A program made the position numbers and the translations under genes. A DNA stretch of 64,000 nucleotides from Clonostachys chloroleuca (taxonomy: Eukaryota; Ascomycota; Sordariomycetes; Hypocreales; Bionectriaceae). The DNA lies in contig JBANAY010000003.1 in the NCBI GenBank assembly GCA_037952775.1, positions 30,566,001 to 30,630,000 of the forward strand. Reading direction: 5' to 3'. Each line of letters opens with the position of its first letter. Position 1 is the first letter of the stretch. This document shows positions 42,689 through 54,175 of this stretch, in pieces. The notes beneath the pieces are model-generated. The model was not told the origin of the DNA and made no database searches. It saw nothing but the letters and a program-made list of their open reading frames with translations.

Positions 42689-43253
42689 CTGGAATAGCCT
42701 TCAATGTCCATATAATGGTTTACAACCTATGAGAAGACCCAATGTCATACACATATGGAAATACAAAATCAGACGTAAGATCCAAGTTGAAGGTGAGATG
42801 GGTTAGTGTGATCCGTTCGATAATTACTCCAAGCCAACTCTCATCGAGGCTAGATTAAGATCTAGAACATATAGTGTGAACTTGTACCTACGGGTGCCAC
42901 CCATAAGGCTACATGTGGATACATGCTGCCGATACATATCGTCATCAATTCGATTATCTTTAGTGTACACATTTGCGTCCCCTGCATTGCCTGAAATCAG
43001 TGTCCCAGAAGGAAAATGACCAAGTAACCAGGCGGCACCACGAGGAGGTTGCAGGAGTCCGACTTCGCCGCCCATAATTTGACACCATCTTTCCATTTCC
43101 CCGGTGTCAAATTACCCTCAGAGATTCTGAAGCTCTACAAAACTGAGAGCGAACTCAGGGAAGCCGGAACCACATCATAGAACTCGCAATACTGGAACAT
43201 ATTGTAGACTCAATAACGCTGGAATCATCTCCTTAGTAAATTCCTCTTCTTAT

Positions 43254-43408
43254 TTCCCCTCTCTTCTTCTTTTTTCTTTTTTTCTTTTTTCTTTTTCCTT
43301 TTTCCTTTTTTCTTTTTTCTTCTTTTTTTCTTTCTCTTTTTTTTTTCTGTTTTTTTTTTCTTACTTCTGTTCTTCTTCTCTTTCTTCTCTCTCTTCTCTT
43401 TCTTTTAT
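43254..43408 (+). repeat. Polypyrimidine (CT-rich) low-complexity tract
   Basis: About 150 bp almost entirely T and C on the plus strand, made of irregular CTTTTT and TTCTT units. Compatible with a slipped microsatellite or nucleosome-excluding DNA. Confidence 0.85.
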
Positions 43409-43991
43409 TCAAGAACTAACCCAGATAAAAATCCACTAGATCCCTCGTCATAAAGCTTGGTTGAAGACCTAGTAGTCACTACGACTACCAAGATCATCCC
43501 ATTTGCCTTGTACATACGGACCTGGGAAATCCTGCTCTGGGCCATCCAGTTTCTTCTTATCACTCAGGTAAGTGGACTTTGCTTTTGGACTGATATCGAA
43601 CTTGGCTCGGTGAGTCAGAGCCTTGACTGTCACTGCGTAGCCATATTGCTGACATTTGCTGCAGTTGTTCTCCCCTCTTTTCGGAATGGCGTGCCCATCA
43701 TTACTGTAGTTTTTAGAAGGACAATACCAAGATCCCGTTCTTTTTCATGATGTGTCGAAGGCTGCGGGTGTGTCAGTGTCAGTGCTCTGGCCAAGGGGCT
43801 ACTGGTACTCACTCGGTTGGTTGGTATATTCGCGCTTGGTGTGTTGAAGTGTTTGGATTGGCGTGATAGAAGATAAGTGTACGAATGAAGCCAGGTGAAG
43901 AGGGCAGCGTTAGTAGTCATTCGAAGCGCAGCTCGTCCTGACGGCAAGCGAGTCATCGGCATGAAGGTTAATAGAATTTTCTGCCGTATGA

Positions 43992-44009
43992 CTGTAGCCT
44001 TGGGCTAGC
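43992..44009. repeat. 18-bp dispersed repeat, copy 2
   Basis: CTGTAGCCTTGGGCTAGC, identical to 39172..39189 in the same orientation, 4.8 kb apart. Confidence 0.45.
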
Positions 44010-44194
44010 GAAGCCTTTTTCTTTTTTTATCAACCTTTCGTATTTATTGTGTTGAGTTGTTGGGTCTGACTTCTACTTCTTCCTTTGTTTTAACCTTCTA
44101 TCAAAACTCTCTCCGGTATTAGAAGGACAATACGCTGAATATTCCCACTTGATATTGTTTTAATGTCATTTTGCTCTTTCGATCGCTTACTCCC

Positions 44195-45841
44195 CTAATC
44201 TGACGCCCTTGGCTCAGCTTCCCGGCTCTTCCAATGTTTGAATTCTCTCGCCCCGAGATTGAGATCAAACATCTGATCAATCTCCAGGAAACTTCTACCT
44301 TTCATCTCCGGAATGAAGTACCAGCACAAGACCGCAGCCAGCAGACAAAGGCCAGCAAGGATAAATCCTGTCTTGCCTCCCATATCTCCCGCGTCGGGAT
44401 TGTATGTATAAGGCAGAACGAAGCTCATCATCACTGAAGTTCCTTGCTGGGCCACTCCACCGACAGCTTGCGTCTTTGCACGCAGTCTCAAAGAGCTTGT
44501 CTCTCCCATGACAGCGTAACTCCCTGGCCAAACGCCGATACCACATACGATGATGATCAAAGTCAGCAGTCCGGCGGTCACGTTGGCAACGACCGGGCCT
44601 CTCCAAAATCCAGAAATACCCATACTGGCCCACAAGACTGTTGCGCCCCCGAGGGATATGAGGATCGCTGGCCTTCGATTAACTCTAGACATGACCCAGA
44701 CGCCAGCGGCGTTTGCGATGATCCCCACCACGACACCAGCGATGAGGATCAAAAGACTCGTACTGGACGGCATACCGATCAGCTGCAGAAAATAGCTCGA
44801 TTTGCTCAAAAGATCAAGGCCAAACATGGTCGGGAGAAAATTCGCCAGAATGACGATTAGCGTCCGTCTGAGGTGTGCCTTGGTGAAACAAGTCATATAA
44901 GTTGCACCTTTGGACATCTTCTTCTCTTCGGCAATACTTGCGCGGATCTTCCGCATCTCGGTCATCGGGTTCGCCCGAGGCGCATAGAGCTTTTTCGTCG
45001 CCATGAAGGCTTTCTCACTGTGTCCCTTCTCTTCGAGGAACGCTGGACTCTCGGGCATAAGAGCTCCAACTATGAAGGGCGCGATGACCAAAATGAACTG
45101 AGACCCAAATGCACCAATGTATCCCTCCCTCCCTTCAACGTTGTTGCAAAGGTAGATCACGATTGATCCCAAAAACTGCCCCATCAGATTTCCTGTAGGC
45201 ACAAGGGCTAGAGCAGAGCCCCGTAGACAGGTAGGGGCAGTCTCAGATATGTAGGTCATGGCAGTGACTTTGAGAAGACCGACGGAGAGTCCCTGGATCA
45301 ACTTCCCCGCAAAGAACATGCCCCTTTTGGCTTCAATATCTGGGGGTAGGTATGAACAAAGGATAATGGCAGCGCCGACACCAGTGACGCCGGATCCTGT
45401 GAATAGACTCATTCGACGGCCAACAATATCTTGGAACCAGCCTGCAAATAGAGACCCAACCGCCATTCCTAAAGGTGAAGCAGCTGTCCACAAGGACAAC
45501 CACATCGCTGGAATGATGAGTTCGTCCTTGTACATCTCTCCATAGTCTCTCTTGAAGGAATCAACGGCTGGAATGGAACCAACCAGGACAAGATCGTAGC
45601 CCCATCCTAGAACAACCAGCATGAGAGACAGAGAATAGGCGACCACTTTGGGGTACTTGCGGGCAGCTTTGGATAATGGAAGCGAATCGTCAGGGTCTTC
45701 CACATTGTCCGCATCGTTAAGAGGATGCACATCATCGGCCTGATCTGGTCGATAGGATGTCCCGGAATCGGATAATTCAATGAAATTGTTTCCGATGACT
45801 CCCAAGTCCTGGCTCGGACCATGCTTCTGATGATGCAACAT
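44195..45841 (-). CDS. MFS sugar transporter (alpha-glucoside/maltose-permease type)
   Basis: Intronless, 548 aa, with about twelve membrane helices after a 60-residue hydrophilic N-terminus. Sugar-porter signatures: GYDLVLVGSIPAVDSFKRDYG in helix 1, GWFQDIVGRRMSLF (the conserved GR-R/K loop, about 145), GKLIQGLSVGLLKVTAMTYISE (about 190), PESPAFLEEKGHSEKA before the central loop, and PEMKGRSFLEIDQMFD at the end. The long acidic N-terminus and the LEIDQMF end fit fungal alpha-glucoside permeases, though some key polar residues are replaced, so the sugar is uncertain. Divergent from the AtuA-like gene (46672), sharing an 830-bp promoter. Whether the two act together is not clear. Confidence 0.9.
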   Translation of the reverse strand: MLHHQKHGPSQDLGVIGNNFIELSDSGTSYRPDQADDVHPLNDADNVEDPDDSLPLSKAARKYPKVVAYSLSLMLVVLGWGYDLVLVGSIPAVDSFKRDYGEMYKDELIIPAMWLSLWTAASPLGMAVGSLFAGWFQDIVGRRMSLFTGSGVTGVGAAIILCSYLPPDIEAKRGMFFAGKLIQGLSVGLLKVTAMTYISETAPTCLRGSALALVPTGNLMGQFLGSIVIYLCNNVEGREGYIGAFGSQFILVIAPFIVGALMPESPAFLEEKGHSEKAFMATKKLYAPRANPMTEMRKIRASIAEEKKMSKGATYMTCFTKAHLRRTLIVILANFLPTMFGLDLLSKSSYFLQLIGMPSSTSLLILIAGVVVGIIANAAGVWVMSRVNRRPAILISLGGATVLWASMGISGFWRGPVVANVTAGLLTLIIIVCGIGVWPGSYAVMGETSSLRLRAKTQAVGGVAQQGTSVMMSFVLPYTYNPDAGDMGGKTGFILAGLCLLAAVLCWYFIPEMKGRSFLEIDQMFDLNLGAREFKHWKSREAEPRASD

Positions 45842-46671
45842 ATTGTCAACGAGTAGCTGCTGGGAGATGCTCGTGTAAACAGATGGGGGTTAAAGAGATG
45901 AGCATGAATTAGTTGAGCTTTGAGCAGTGGACGAAGAGATAACAATGATGTAGTAATTCATTCATATTCCTATCGAGCAGAGCAGAGGTATATATGTCGA
46001 CTATGGATTTGCCCGTACTCCGCATCTGTCAAAGCGAGACATTCTATCCTTACCGCGCGGCTCATGCTCGTGAGCCTCGGCCTTGATAGATTGACACCCA
46101 TCTTGACCAGAAAGGCTGAATTACGACGTTGAATAAGCCTCAAAATAGATCGAAACGGCGTGAAGTAAGCTCTATTCTAGCCCAACGGCAGTGGGGGAGG
46201 GCTGAGCATCCGGGATCTATGCCCGGGACATCACACTCGTCAGCTCCCGAGCATTTAGGTCTCAAACTAGGCTGGAGAATCCTTGTCTGCCGTGAGATCG
46301 AACGGCTAATCGCCCACTTTCCGCGTCCGACGGAGTTGTCAAACGGGAAATCGGACATTCGGAGACTACTCCAAAACTCCGACTGGATACGCTATTCGAC
46401 ATGTGCCTGGGGCTTGGCCGCGTGTTTTCAAGGATTAGTTTAATTCCACATCACTCGTGATAATCAAACCATCAATACTGCCTTGAAACCGGGGTTCATT
46501 GACAGGCCTAGAGTAGATGCTGGGAGCGCGCGCCAAGTCTCAACCGCGGTATACTTGCAACAAGGCTGTAACTCCCCCTGATCCTGGGAGCCACTCGCAT
46601 ATATCAGTTGCCGAGTGCCACCACTGAGGGTTGAGAGTAGGCACGTAGCCTTCATTAACTTTACCCTCAGA
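45842..46671. promoter_or_regulatory. Divergent promoter of sugar transporter and AtuA-like gene
   Basis: No gene supported (a 104-codon frame at 46129..46443 lacks any family feature). Contains the inverted repeat CCGGG-ATCTATG-CCCGG at 46210..46226 and several CGG triplets at 46300..46365. Confidence 0.5.
46210..46226. promoter_or_regulatory. Inverted repeat CCGGG-N7-CCCGG
   Basis: Five-base arms around seven bases, 446 bp upstream of the AtuA-like ATG and 369 bp upstream of the transporter ATG. Could bind a Zn2Cys6 dimer; unsupported by a second copy. Confidence 0.35.
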
Positions 46672-48925
46672 ATGTCGGCCGAACCTAAAGACTCAGCTAT
46701 GGGTTCGCCCCCAATCTGCCAAATCGTGACGCCAATTGGTAACATGGGCTATGGTTTCGACGAAACCACGACTGCATATCAGCTTGCTCAACTCGTACCG
46801 AATGGAATTCCAACAGCTATCATTCTTGACTCCGGCTCAACCGACAGTGGCCCTGAGAAGCTGGCCCTGGGTACCACCACTGCCCCAATTTCGGCTTATC
46901 TTAAGGACCTGACCAAGTTGCTTCGCCTTGTTCATCAATTTCGGGTTCCATTGATATTCAGCTCCGCTGGAGGCGATGGGACCAATGACCATGTCAACAA
47001 AATGCGGGAAATCATCGAGACTATTGCAGCTGAGGAAGTAAACTCGTCAGTCCTCACACCTCCACCACTTTGGAAGCTCCTTCTTTAACATTATCCCAGA
47101 GATTATTTCATAAAGGCCATCTCAATCTATGCCGAGATCGACAAGGATCTCATCCGTGAGAGGCTTCAAGTGGGCCGTCTTGTAGGCTGCGGAACCTGCG
47201 TACCTCCCCTTGCAGAATCAGAGATCGAGTCGTCTGCTCGAGTTGTAGCTCAGATGGGCCCAGAACCTTTCATTGATGCAATGGAGGCCAACCCTGATTT
47301 TACCGTCATTATCGGAGGAAGATCCTATGATCCGGCTCCTTATGCTGCCTATGCTAGCTATCAACTCAAGCGCCAACACCCCGAGCTTACAGAATCAGAA
47401 ATCCAACAACGGTATGGAGGCTTCGTCCACATGGGCAAGATCATGGAATGTGGCGGTGCGTGTTCTACCCCTAAGTCACCTGGCGCAGTTGCTGTCGTAT
47501 ACGAAGATGGCACTTTTGACATCAGTCCGACGTTCCCCGGATCCCGTTGCACGCCCTTGTCTGTTGCGGCCCACGCATTGTACGAGAATTCAAGGCCGGA
47601 TGTGTTGCGTGGGCCCGGAGGGGCACTGCACCTGGAGAATTCCAAGTATGAGCAGCTTCCAGATGGGCGAACAACTCGCGTGAGTGGCTCAGAGTATCGA
47701 CCAAGTCAATCACAGAGCTCCCCCTATCAATTTAAACTTGAGGCGGCTCGTGTTATTGGATATCGCTCCATGTTTATGGGATCTGTTAAAGACCGTGAGT
47801 CTACGCTTTCTTCAGCGATGGCGAGTGCTAATAGAGGACAAAGATATTTTGATAAAGAATGTTGATAACCTATTTGGACGGATAAAGTTATACGTCAAAG
47901 AGCAGCATCCCGATATTAAAGGAGAATGGGATCTTGAATTTCACGTATACGGTCGTGGCCAGAGTACGCCAAAAGGCCCCGGAGAGCTCTTCATTATTGC
48001 TGAAGCTATTGCTGAGAATCAGAAATTGGCAACCAGTATTGCATCCAAAGCTAGAGTAGCTATGATTGTAAGTCCTCTCATGTCGTCAATTTGCGATTCA
48101 TTCGGCTGACATTGAGAATAGCACGGGCCGTATCCTGGAATGAAGGCAACTGCAGGCAATTTTGCCTTTGGTATTGGTGGAAAGATGGAGATTGAGCTTG
48201 GCAAGTGTGCCAAATTCTCCATATACCATCTCATGGACCTCGAACCAGGCGAAGAGAGGCTGCGGCCTACGCTGGGCGCTGTCAATGAAAGGAAGCTGCT
48301 AAGCTACACGACATCCATCATTGGAAATGGAAAGCCGACCCCATCAGATGACACATTCAGAGCTGAAATCGCCCGCCTCCGCGATTCGCTCCCAGCTCCC
48401 GTTGCGAAGGGAGCCGTTCACGTTGCCGCAACTAAGTCTGCTGCACCTAGCGAGTCACCCGAGACTCTTTGGGACCTTGCTGCTGTTCTTAGATCTAAAA
48501 ACGCAGGTCCATTTGATATTTCCCTCGACGTAATTTTCAAGACCAAAGAAGATTTCCACGCGGTCAAGAACTCGAATTTCCTTTCCGCCGAAAATGTGTC
48601 GCGTGCACTTGAGATCGATAAAAAAGACATAGTATGGATCGGCTTTTTTGAACCAGCGCTGGCTTTCAAGGTAACGATACCTCGTTTCCGAGGAGGGAAG
48701 AAAACACCCGCTGGAAGCTTTATGGAGAATGACGTCCATGGATCGCAACAGCATGTGGGCTTGGGTGCAATGGCTCTGCCTGGCGGTTTACGGGGGCCTT
48801 CCAAAACGCTATGGGAGAGGTGCCAGACGTCGGTGGCTGCATATGTTGCCATTGGAGCATTCTTAATGACTGTTGGCGGCGTTAAGGGTTTTTTGCTAGG
48901 CAGAGCTACATCTAGGTCTAGGTGA
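46672..48925 (+). CDS. AtuA-domain/DUF4387 fusion protein with C-terminal membrane segment
   Basis: 698 aa from four exons (46672..47045, 47100..47794, 47844..48067, 48122..48925; introns 49-54 nt), in frame. The first 470 residues are the AtuA (acyclic terpene utilization, formerly DUF1446) domain: GNMGYGFDE, SAGGDGTNDHVNKM, EIDKDLIRERL, IIGGRSYDPAPYAA, HMGKIMECGGACSTPKSPGA and HGPYPGMKATA. About residues 540-650 are DUF4387: LRSKNAGPFDISLDVIF, then DPALAFKVTIPR-like sequence, then DVHGSQQHV. In bacteria these two are often neighbouring genes. The end carries a hydrophobic stretch (VAAYVAIGAFLMTVGGVKGFLLG) and a basic tail, as in tail-anchored proteins. The first donor is placed at GTCAGT, because GTAAAC ten bases earlier breaks frame. 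Start MSAEPKD preferred; an ATG at 46615 is also in frame. Biochemical role unknown. Confidence 0.9.
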
Positions 48926-49396
48926 TAGCGGTTTTTTTCTGTTGATAGTCTTGGCTTTCCGACTTCGTGACGCTGAATGTTGTTCAAGGGGGCACGGTTG
49001 AACATGTTCACTTTTTTATGTGGATGGGCGGACGTCTTTCTCGATTAGGCCAACATATTGTACAATAATACTTGATTTTATCTGGCAGCTGAGTAATGCT
49101 TATTTCTAAGAAGCAGGTGAAAACGTGCTATTGTACTAAAAGCTGCATCCTACTCACTATATATGTTACGGGAACGCTAAAAGACTGGAAACCGAGGTCT
49201 GTTATTTTATGGTCTATGAAATGCATTCTAACAAATACGTACAATATCAAGTCAGGATCTCTTTCGCTTCCATTCCTTTATCCTCCGTGATAAGTGCTGC
49301 TATTGAATTCCTCCGTCATGGCTGGGCTCTGCCCATAATTCAATCTATCTGGCGTTTGAGGTTCAGCTAAGCCTCGATTCAATGTAATCCACGGCC
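48926..49396. other. Convergent intergenic spacer
   Basis: 471 bp between two 3' ends, AT-rich, nothing recognised. Confidence 0.5.
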
Positions 49397-50405
49397 TTAG
49401 AACCCGGTATCTCCACCATTGGAGGAGTAGACGCTTCCGATCGACGCAGTGTTTTCGCCTGCAGCAACCAAAACATATAGAGGTGAAACTTCGACGGGCT
49501 GCTGAAGGCGTCCAAGAGGCAAAAATTCGGTAGCAAACGCTTCAACTGACTCCTGAGTCTGCCCTTGACTGGTAAGAAAGTTGGTATAGGTCATTCCAGG
49601 AGCAATAGCGTTAACGCGGATGCCCTTGGGAGCTAGCTGAACGCCAATAGTTCGTGCCATCGAAACAAGAGCGGCCTTGGTTGCGGAATAGTCAACTAGG
49701 TAAGGCACCGCGAGACGTCCGGTGGTGGAAGCGGTGAACGTGATGCTAGATCCCGCTGGCATAAGGGGTGCGACCGCACGAGTTAGGAAGAGTGAAGCAT
49801 AGACGTTGGTCTCAAATGTACGTCTGATTTGCTCTCCGGTAATTTCCGAAATGTTTGGTTGGTTGGTGGCTACGCCAGCGTTGCTAACGAGAATATCAAG
49901 CCCACCCATGGCTGCATAAGCCTGCTGGACAAGATCGGTGCAGAATGTCTCATTGCGCAGATCTCCTGGGATGCCGTGGAACTTGACCCCGGAATCCTCA
50001 ACATATCGCTGAACTTCATCTGCATCTGATTGCTCTTCAGGAAGATAGTTAATTGTTACGTCGGCACCCTCTCGTGCATAGGCAATGGCAACAGCTCGCC
50101 CGATACCAGAGTCGCCGCCAGTGATCAAAGCTTTGCGCCCCTTGAGACGCCCATTGCCCACATATGACTGCTCTCCACTGTCGATGGGGGGATTCCAGTT
50201 TGATTGGAGACCTGGGAAGGTCTGGTTGGGGAGTATATAGCGATCCGGGAACCTGGTACGAGGATCAACGAGGGAAGATGCTAAAATTGTCATTGTTAGT
50301 AGAGAAAAGCGTTGAATTTAAGCATTAGACTTTGAACTCACTGTCAGCCACAACATTGGCGATGTGAACAAGCCCAATGAGGGTAGTACCGAGGTTGAAC
50401 TTCAT
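49397..50405 (-). CDS. Short-chain dehydrogenase/reductase with a signal peptide
   Basis: 315 aa from two exons (50405..50342, 50280..49397; 61-nt intron with a TACTAAC branch site). The SDR part resembles the bacterial general-stress/glucose-dehydrogenase-like group: a 45-residue lead (RYILPNQTFPGLQSNWNPP), the cofactor motif ITGGDSGIGRAVA, DILVSNAG, and the catalytic YSATK with the Ser upstream in FTASTTG. Exon 1 encodes MKFNLGTTLIGLVHIANVVA, which reads as a cleavable signal peptide, followed by DTSSLVDP. Most relatives are cytosolic, so a secretory-route SDR is unusual. Without exon 1 an ATG at 50293 would give a 298-aa cytosolic form, so alternative starts could make two locations. Substrate unknown. 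Confidence 0.88.
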
Positions 50406-52413
50406 TTTGACTTTAGTTGGAAAGCCTTTAGCTTGGCGATGGGTAAATTGGAAGTGGTTTTGGGGATTTCTGCTGTGTTATTTCGAGATGATTGTAAGGT
50501 GGAATGGGAATGAGGTCGGTCTTATAAGAATTTATTCTTCGCCAGTATCCATGATAAATCGTGAGATTCTTACGACTCCGTCTTGCTTCGGCTCCAACAG
50601 TCTAACTCCGGCAACGTCAACACGAGGCTCATACCTTAGTTACGGACTTTGAACACTATCTATAAGAACCGAACCTGAACTGGCGGAAATAATAACCCCA
50701 TCGCCCAAAATCCGGCTGTTTCAGCTTATGATCGATGAAAGTTCTATGGTGATGAATCCTTACGGGGCGTGAGCGGATCATAAGACTGCCTTAATCCGGT
50801 CCACCAATCGGAGGCCGAGTAGCCACCTCTGTTCTCCCACATTGATATCAACCAACTAATGCTGCTCTTTCTACCCACTCCTCTGGTACTATGACACTTT
50901 AAATTTCGTAGAAGGAGAAAAAGATTCAAGGAAAAACAATCAGAGATTACTGAGTTGAGTCCATAAGGAACCGCTAGATTTCGTAGATGCAAGAACACAG
51001 GATTTCCTCCCCTTTTTCCCGCCCAAGAAGCCTTTATATAAAGATGAGTCTGTCTGTAATATTACATAATAATAACTGCAAATTTAAGCTTATAAATTAC
51101 ACGATTGGACCCAATAAGCTTAAATCCATAGGCCAACTATCCTTGTTCTGTGACTCTTAGTTATAAATCTATCTCAGAGCGCACAGCATAAGAGCTATGC
51201 TCTCACATTTGCAATATGAACTGGTAGCGTGTTACTCGCAAGCACACCGGATACCTTGGATTCTAGTCAAAAGCTACGGAGAGAAGCTTCTGAGCTTGTT
51301 ATTGGGGTCACTGTTACCAGGTACAATGAGGTGTTCGAATTACGCCTATTTCTTGAATTGTAGGACGATGATCGAATCTATAGTCCCTGGAAGTGATTTT
51401 TTATTAGTAGTTGCAGAATAAGAAAGTTACTTGGCTTCACTTTTTATACTACAAAATTAATGTCAAGCTTCGAGTAAGAGTGTCGTCTGTTCATGTACGA
51501 ATTACTATTTTCAGGGGCCTTGTTTTTCAACTATATCTATTAAATTGGTAAAGGAGCGGGATGATGAAGAATCCCTGGACCCTAGCCTGTCGGAATATGT
51601 TATCTAGGCGGACTGATGGCGCTTTGCATTAGCAAGGTAGGTAGATCGTATGCTACATTACTGTACCTTCGAGAGGTTTGATCTTTATAATCTGAAAACA
51701 AATAGCAACAAATCTCACAATGCTTGTCTCACTTTGAAATGGCCTATATGTCGGCCACTTTACTTGTGACTACCTAGTATCCGAGATTCATCTTCCAATC
51801 GACATAAGTACGACAAAAAAGAGGCAACTTATTTGTGAATAAACGACTCTACTATTCATTACCGGAATAAATATATTTGAATTGCATGTTTTGTGGGACC
51901 GTGCTAATAATTTATCAATACCTTCCATAAAACTTGTAGAGTGTTGTGTGTTTTCATTAGACAAAAAGGTGCATCAGGAAACGAACCACTATAGAGGCCT
52001 GTGGTTTCGTTCACCGAATCTGTCTCCTGCGGAGTAAAGCGCATTCATGTTTTATTCCGCTTCAAGGCGTGTCGAGTTACAGAAGCACGCGATCGAGACT
52101 CGTGGCCCGTGGGACATCGCCGTGGAATCAAAACAGGGGTATATGATGATGATTACAAATCCAAGCTTACAAATGCCTGACGGACAGCGTCATTGGCCTT
52201 ACCCTGAACTGTTCTTTGCGACTCATTTCAAGCACGTATGGAGTGATCGGACCATGAATGGACCGAATGAGCATGGATTAAGGGTCCAAGAAAAGAGAGC
52301 TCTGGAGATATATGTCGACTCCTCCCGAGTGACTTATTAAATACTTACCTTTCTTTAACGTTTGGACCAACAATTCAACGCTTAGCAAGAGACTTTGTGA
52401 GATTTGCAAAACA
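50406..52413. other. 2-kb gene-poor stretch
   Basis: AT-rich, with TATATAAAG near 51032. A 97-codon frame at 52047..52340 (plus) ends 73 bp before the epimerase start and contains GYMMMITNPSLQMPDGQRHW; I do not recognise it and it may be part of a remnant. Nothing else supported. Confidence 0.45.
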
Positions 52414-53889
52414 ATGAGCTTGAATATTCTTATCACTGGTGCAACTGGCTACATGTTTGTTTATCTTACGCCAAAAGAAACAAGTTTCCAGCAAGCTAAT
52501 CAAATAAAAGTGGTGGCTCTGTTCTTTCAGGGCTGCTCTCAAGCGACAAGCCGCGTTTTGAGAAGAGCCAGATTTTTGTTGCCGTCCGCTCTGAAAGACA
52601 TGTAAAAACATTAACAGAGCTAGGAGCCAAGGTTGCTTTGATCGACCTCACAGATGAGGTGTCTGTCAGCGAAGGCGTCTTGAACAATGACAGTAAGAAA
52701 CATACCCCTGGATTTATGAATACGAGACCTAAGTTCATTTAATGCAGTCGATTTTATAATTCACACTGCGAGTGCACTGGAACCAGTACAGGCGAAGAAC
52801 CTCATTGCTGCTCTGGGAAAAAGACACAATGCGACTAAGAAGAATGTCTTCTTCATCCACGTAAGTTTGGTGTCCCTTTCGACATGAGTGTACTGACAAT
52901 GGCCGGCTAGACTTCTGGGACCTCAGCCTGGTCCTCCGCGTTCGGCTCGACATACGGCCTAGTGAAGGACACCGATCCTCTCTTTGAGAAGGAGAAAGCG
53001 ATAGCGGATTCATTTCCAGTTCGACAGGTAACGCGGCCAAAACACTGAAAACAAAGTTTCATGGCGAATGACTTACTAACTTGATAGACTGATGTTACTG
53101 TGATTGAAGAGGCAGAAAAGGCTGGCGTGACCAGTTATATTATCCCGCCTCCTATCATTTGTAAGTAAATTCACTTATCACATGTGTTTCAGGACATACT
53201 AACCCTAATTCTTAGATGGCCGTGGCGATGGCCCATGGAACAAGATGTCTGCGATGATCCCTGCGACTATCAATGCCGCGATTTCGCGCAAAGTGGTTGA
53301 AAAGTTTCCCACGAATGCAGTGAGCATATATCATCTGAACCCTGAGTCTGATACTTTCCCTCTTTTGCTAATACTGCTGCGATAGCGGACAATGGGGACT
53401 CACATATCCGACCTGACTGCGTACTACCTACGTTTGATTGAGAAAATACTGGAGGGTGCCGACCTGCCAAGTGGCAAAAAGGGATACTATTTCCCTATTG
53501 CGCATCGGTTCAGCTGGTGGGATGTTTTGGATAGGATAGCCAAGGCCCTTGAAGCTCGAGGTCTTGTGAAGGATGGCGAGGTCCGGGAATGGCCAAGTTA
53601 CGATGTCGCGGCAGAAGGACTTTCCCTTCCTGCTGCAGTGATACCCAAACTTTACGTCGCTGAGTACATTCTTACCCCTCGATATTGCCTTTAAGGTCTT
53701 AGTTTTCTGACGTATAGTTGTAGTAATGAAGTCATTGGTGAGAATAAAAGCCTGATTGGTTGGGTACCTCAATGGGACGAAGATAGGTTTTTGACGCAGA
53801 TGGATGACGAAATCAAGAATTTCCTGGACCTCGGAATAGAAAAGGTTGGCCTACTTGCTGCGGTCAGCCAGGGATTGGGCAAAAAGTAG
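52414..53889 (+). CDS. NAD-dependent epimerase/dehydratase-family oxidoreductase
   Basis: 359 aa from eight exons (52414..52454, 52511..52692, 52748..52860, 52911..53027, 53088..53160, 53216..53319, 53386..53663, 53718..53889), summing to 1080 nt in frame. Introns are 50-66 nt. Extended short-chain (atypical SDR) fold: NILITGATGYIGGSVL joins across intron 1 (acceptor ATAAAAG), then VAVRSERHVKTLTELGAKV, IDLTDE, DFIIHTAS and TSGTSAW. QTDVTVIEEAEKAGVTSYII, IYGRGDGPWNK and ISDLTAYYL follow. The Ser/Tyr-Lys catalytic set of true epimerases is not clear, so it may be a NmrA-like sensor or an enoyl/aldehyde reductase. No targeting signal. The high intron density contrasts with its intronless neighbours. 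Role unknown. Confidence 0.88.
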
Positions 53890-54175
53890 GGATCCCTTGG
53901 CTATATCTCCAGTTCAAGAACCGCCATTATCGAATCGTTCTCTTTGATGTACATCCGCCAATTCCATAGTGTTTCTATCACCAGGTGTTGGACTCAAATC
54001 ACTAAAGGAAGGCCTTAACGCACGGAGAGGCACATATCGTCATGCACGAACGTGAAGAGTTTACGGTAAGTTTTTCAAGTTGGTATGAGGTATGAGGTTG
54101 CTGGACGCAAATGGCATACTTCTTCTACCTAGCTTAGCTAAGGTGTCCTAGGGGGAATATTTGATAGTACTTTGT

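Larger units (their letters stand above)
42689..44194. other. Intergenic with a pyrimidine tract and repeat copy 2
   Basis: 1.5 kb. Contains a long T/C tract (43254..43408) and the second 18-bp repeat (43992). Frames at 42824..43096, 43457..43750 and 43630..43962 show no family features. Confidence 0.5.

Noticed and set aside
52047..52340. 97-codon frame upstream of the epimerase gene
   Set aside because: No recognised family and no splice link to the epimerase; recorded as unassigned only.
52414..52605. Short unspliced frame from the epimerase start
   Set aside because: It reads through intron 1; splicing at ATAAAAG restores GYIGGSVL. At first the join looked frameshifted with the later AG (TTTCAG), but that acceptor was wrong.
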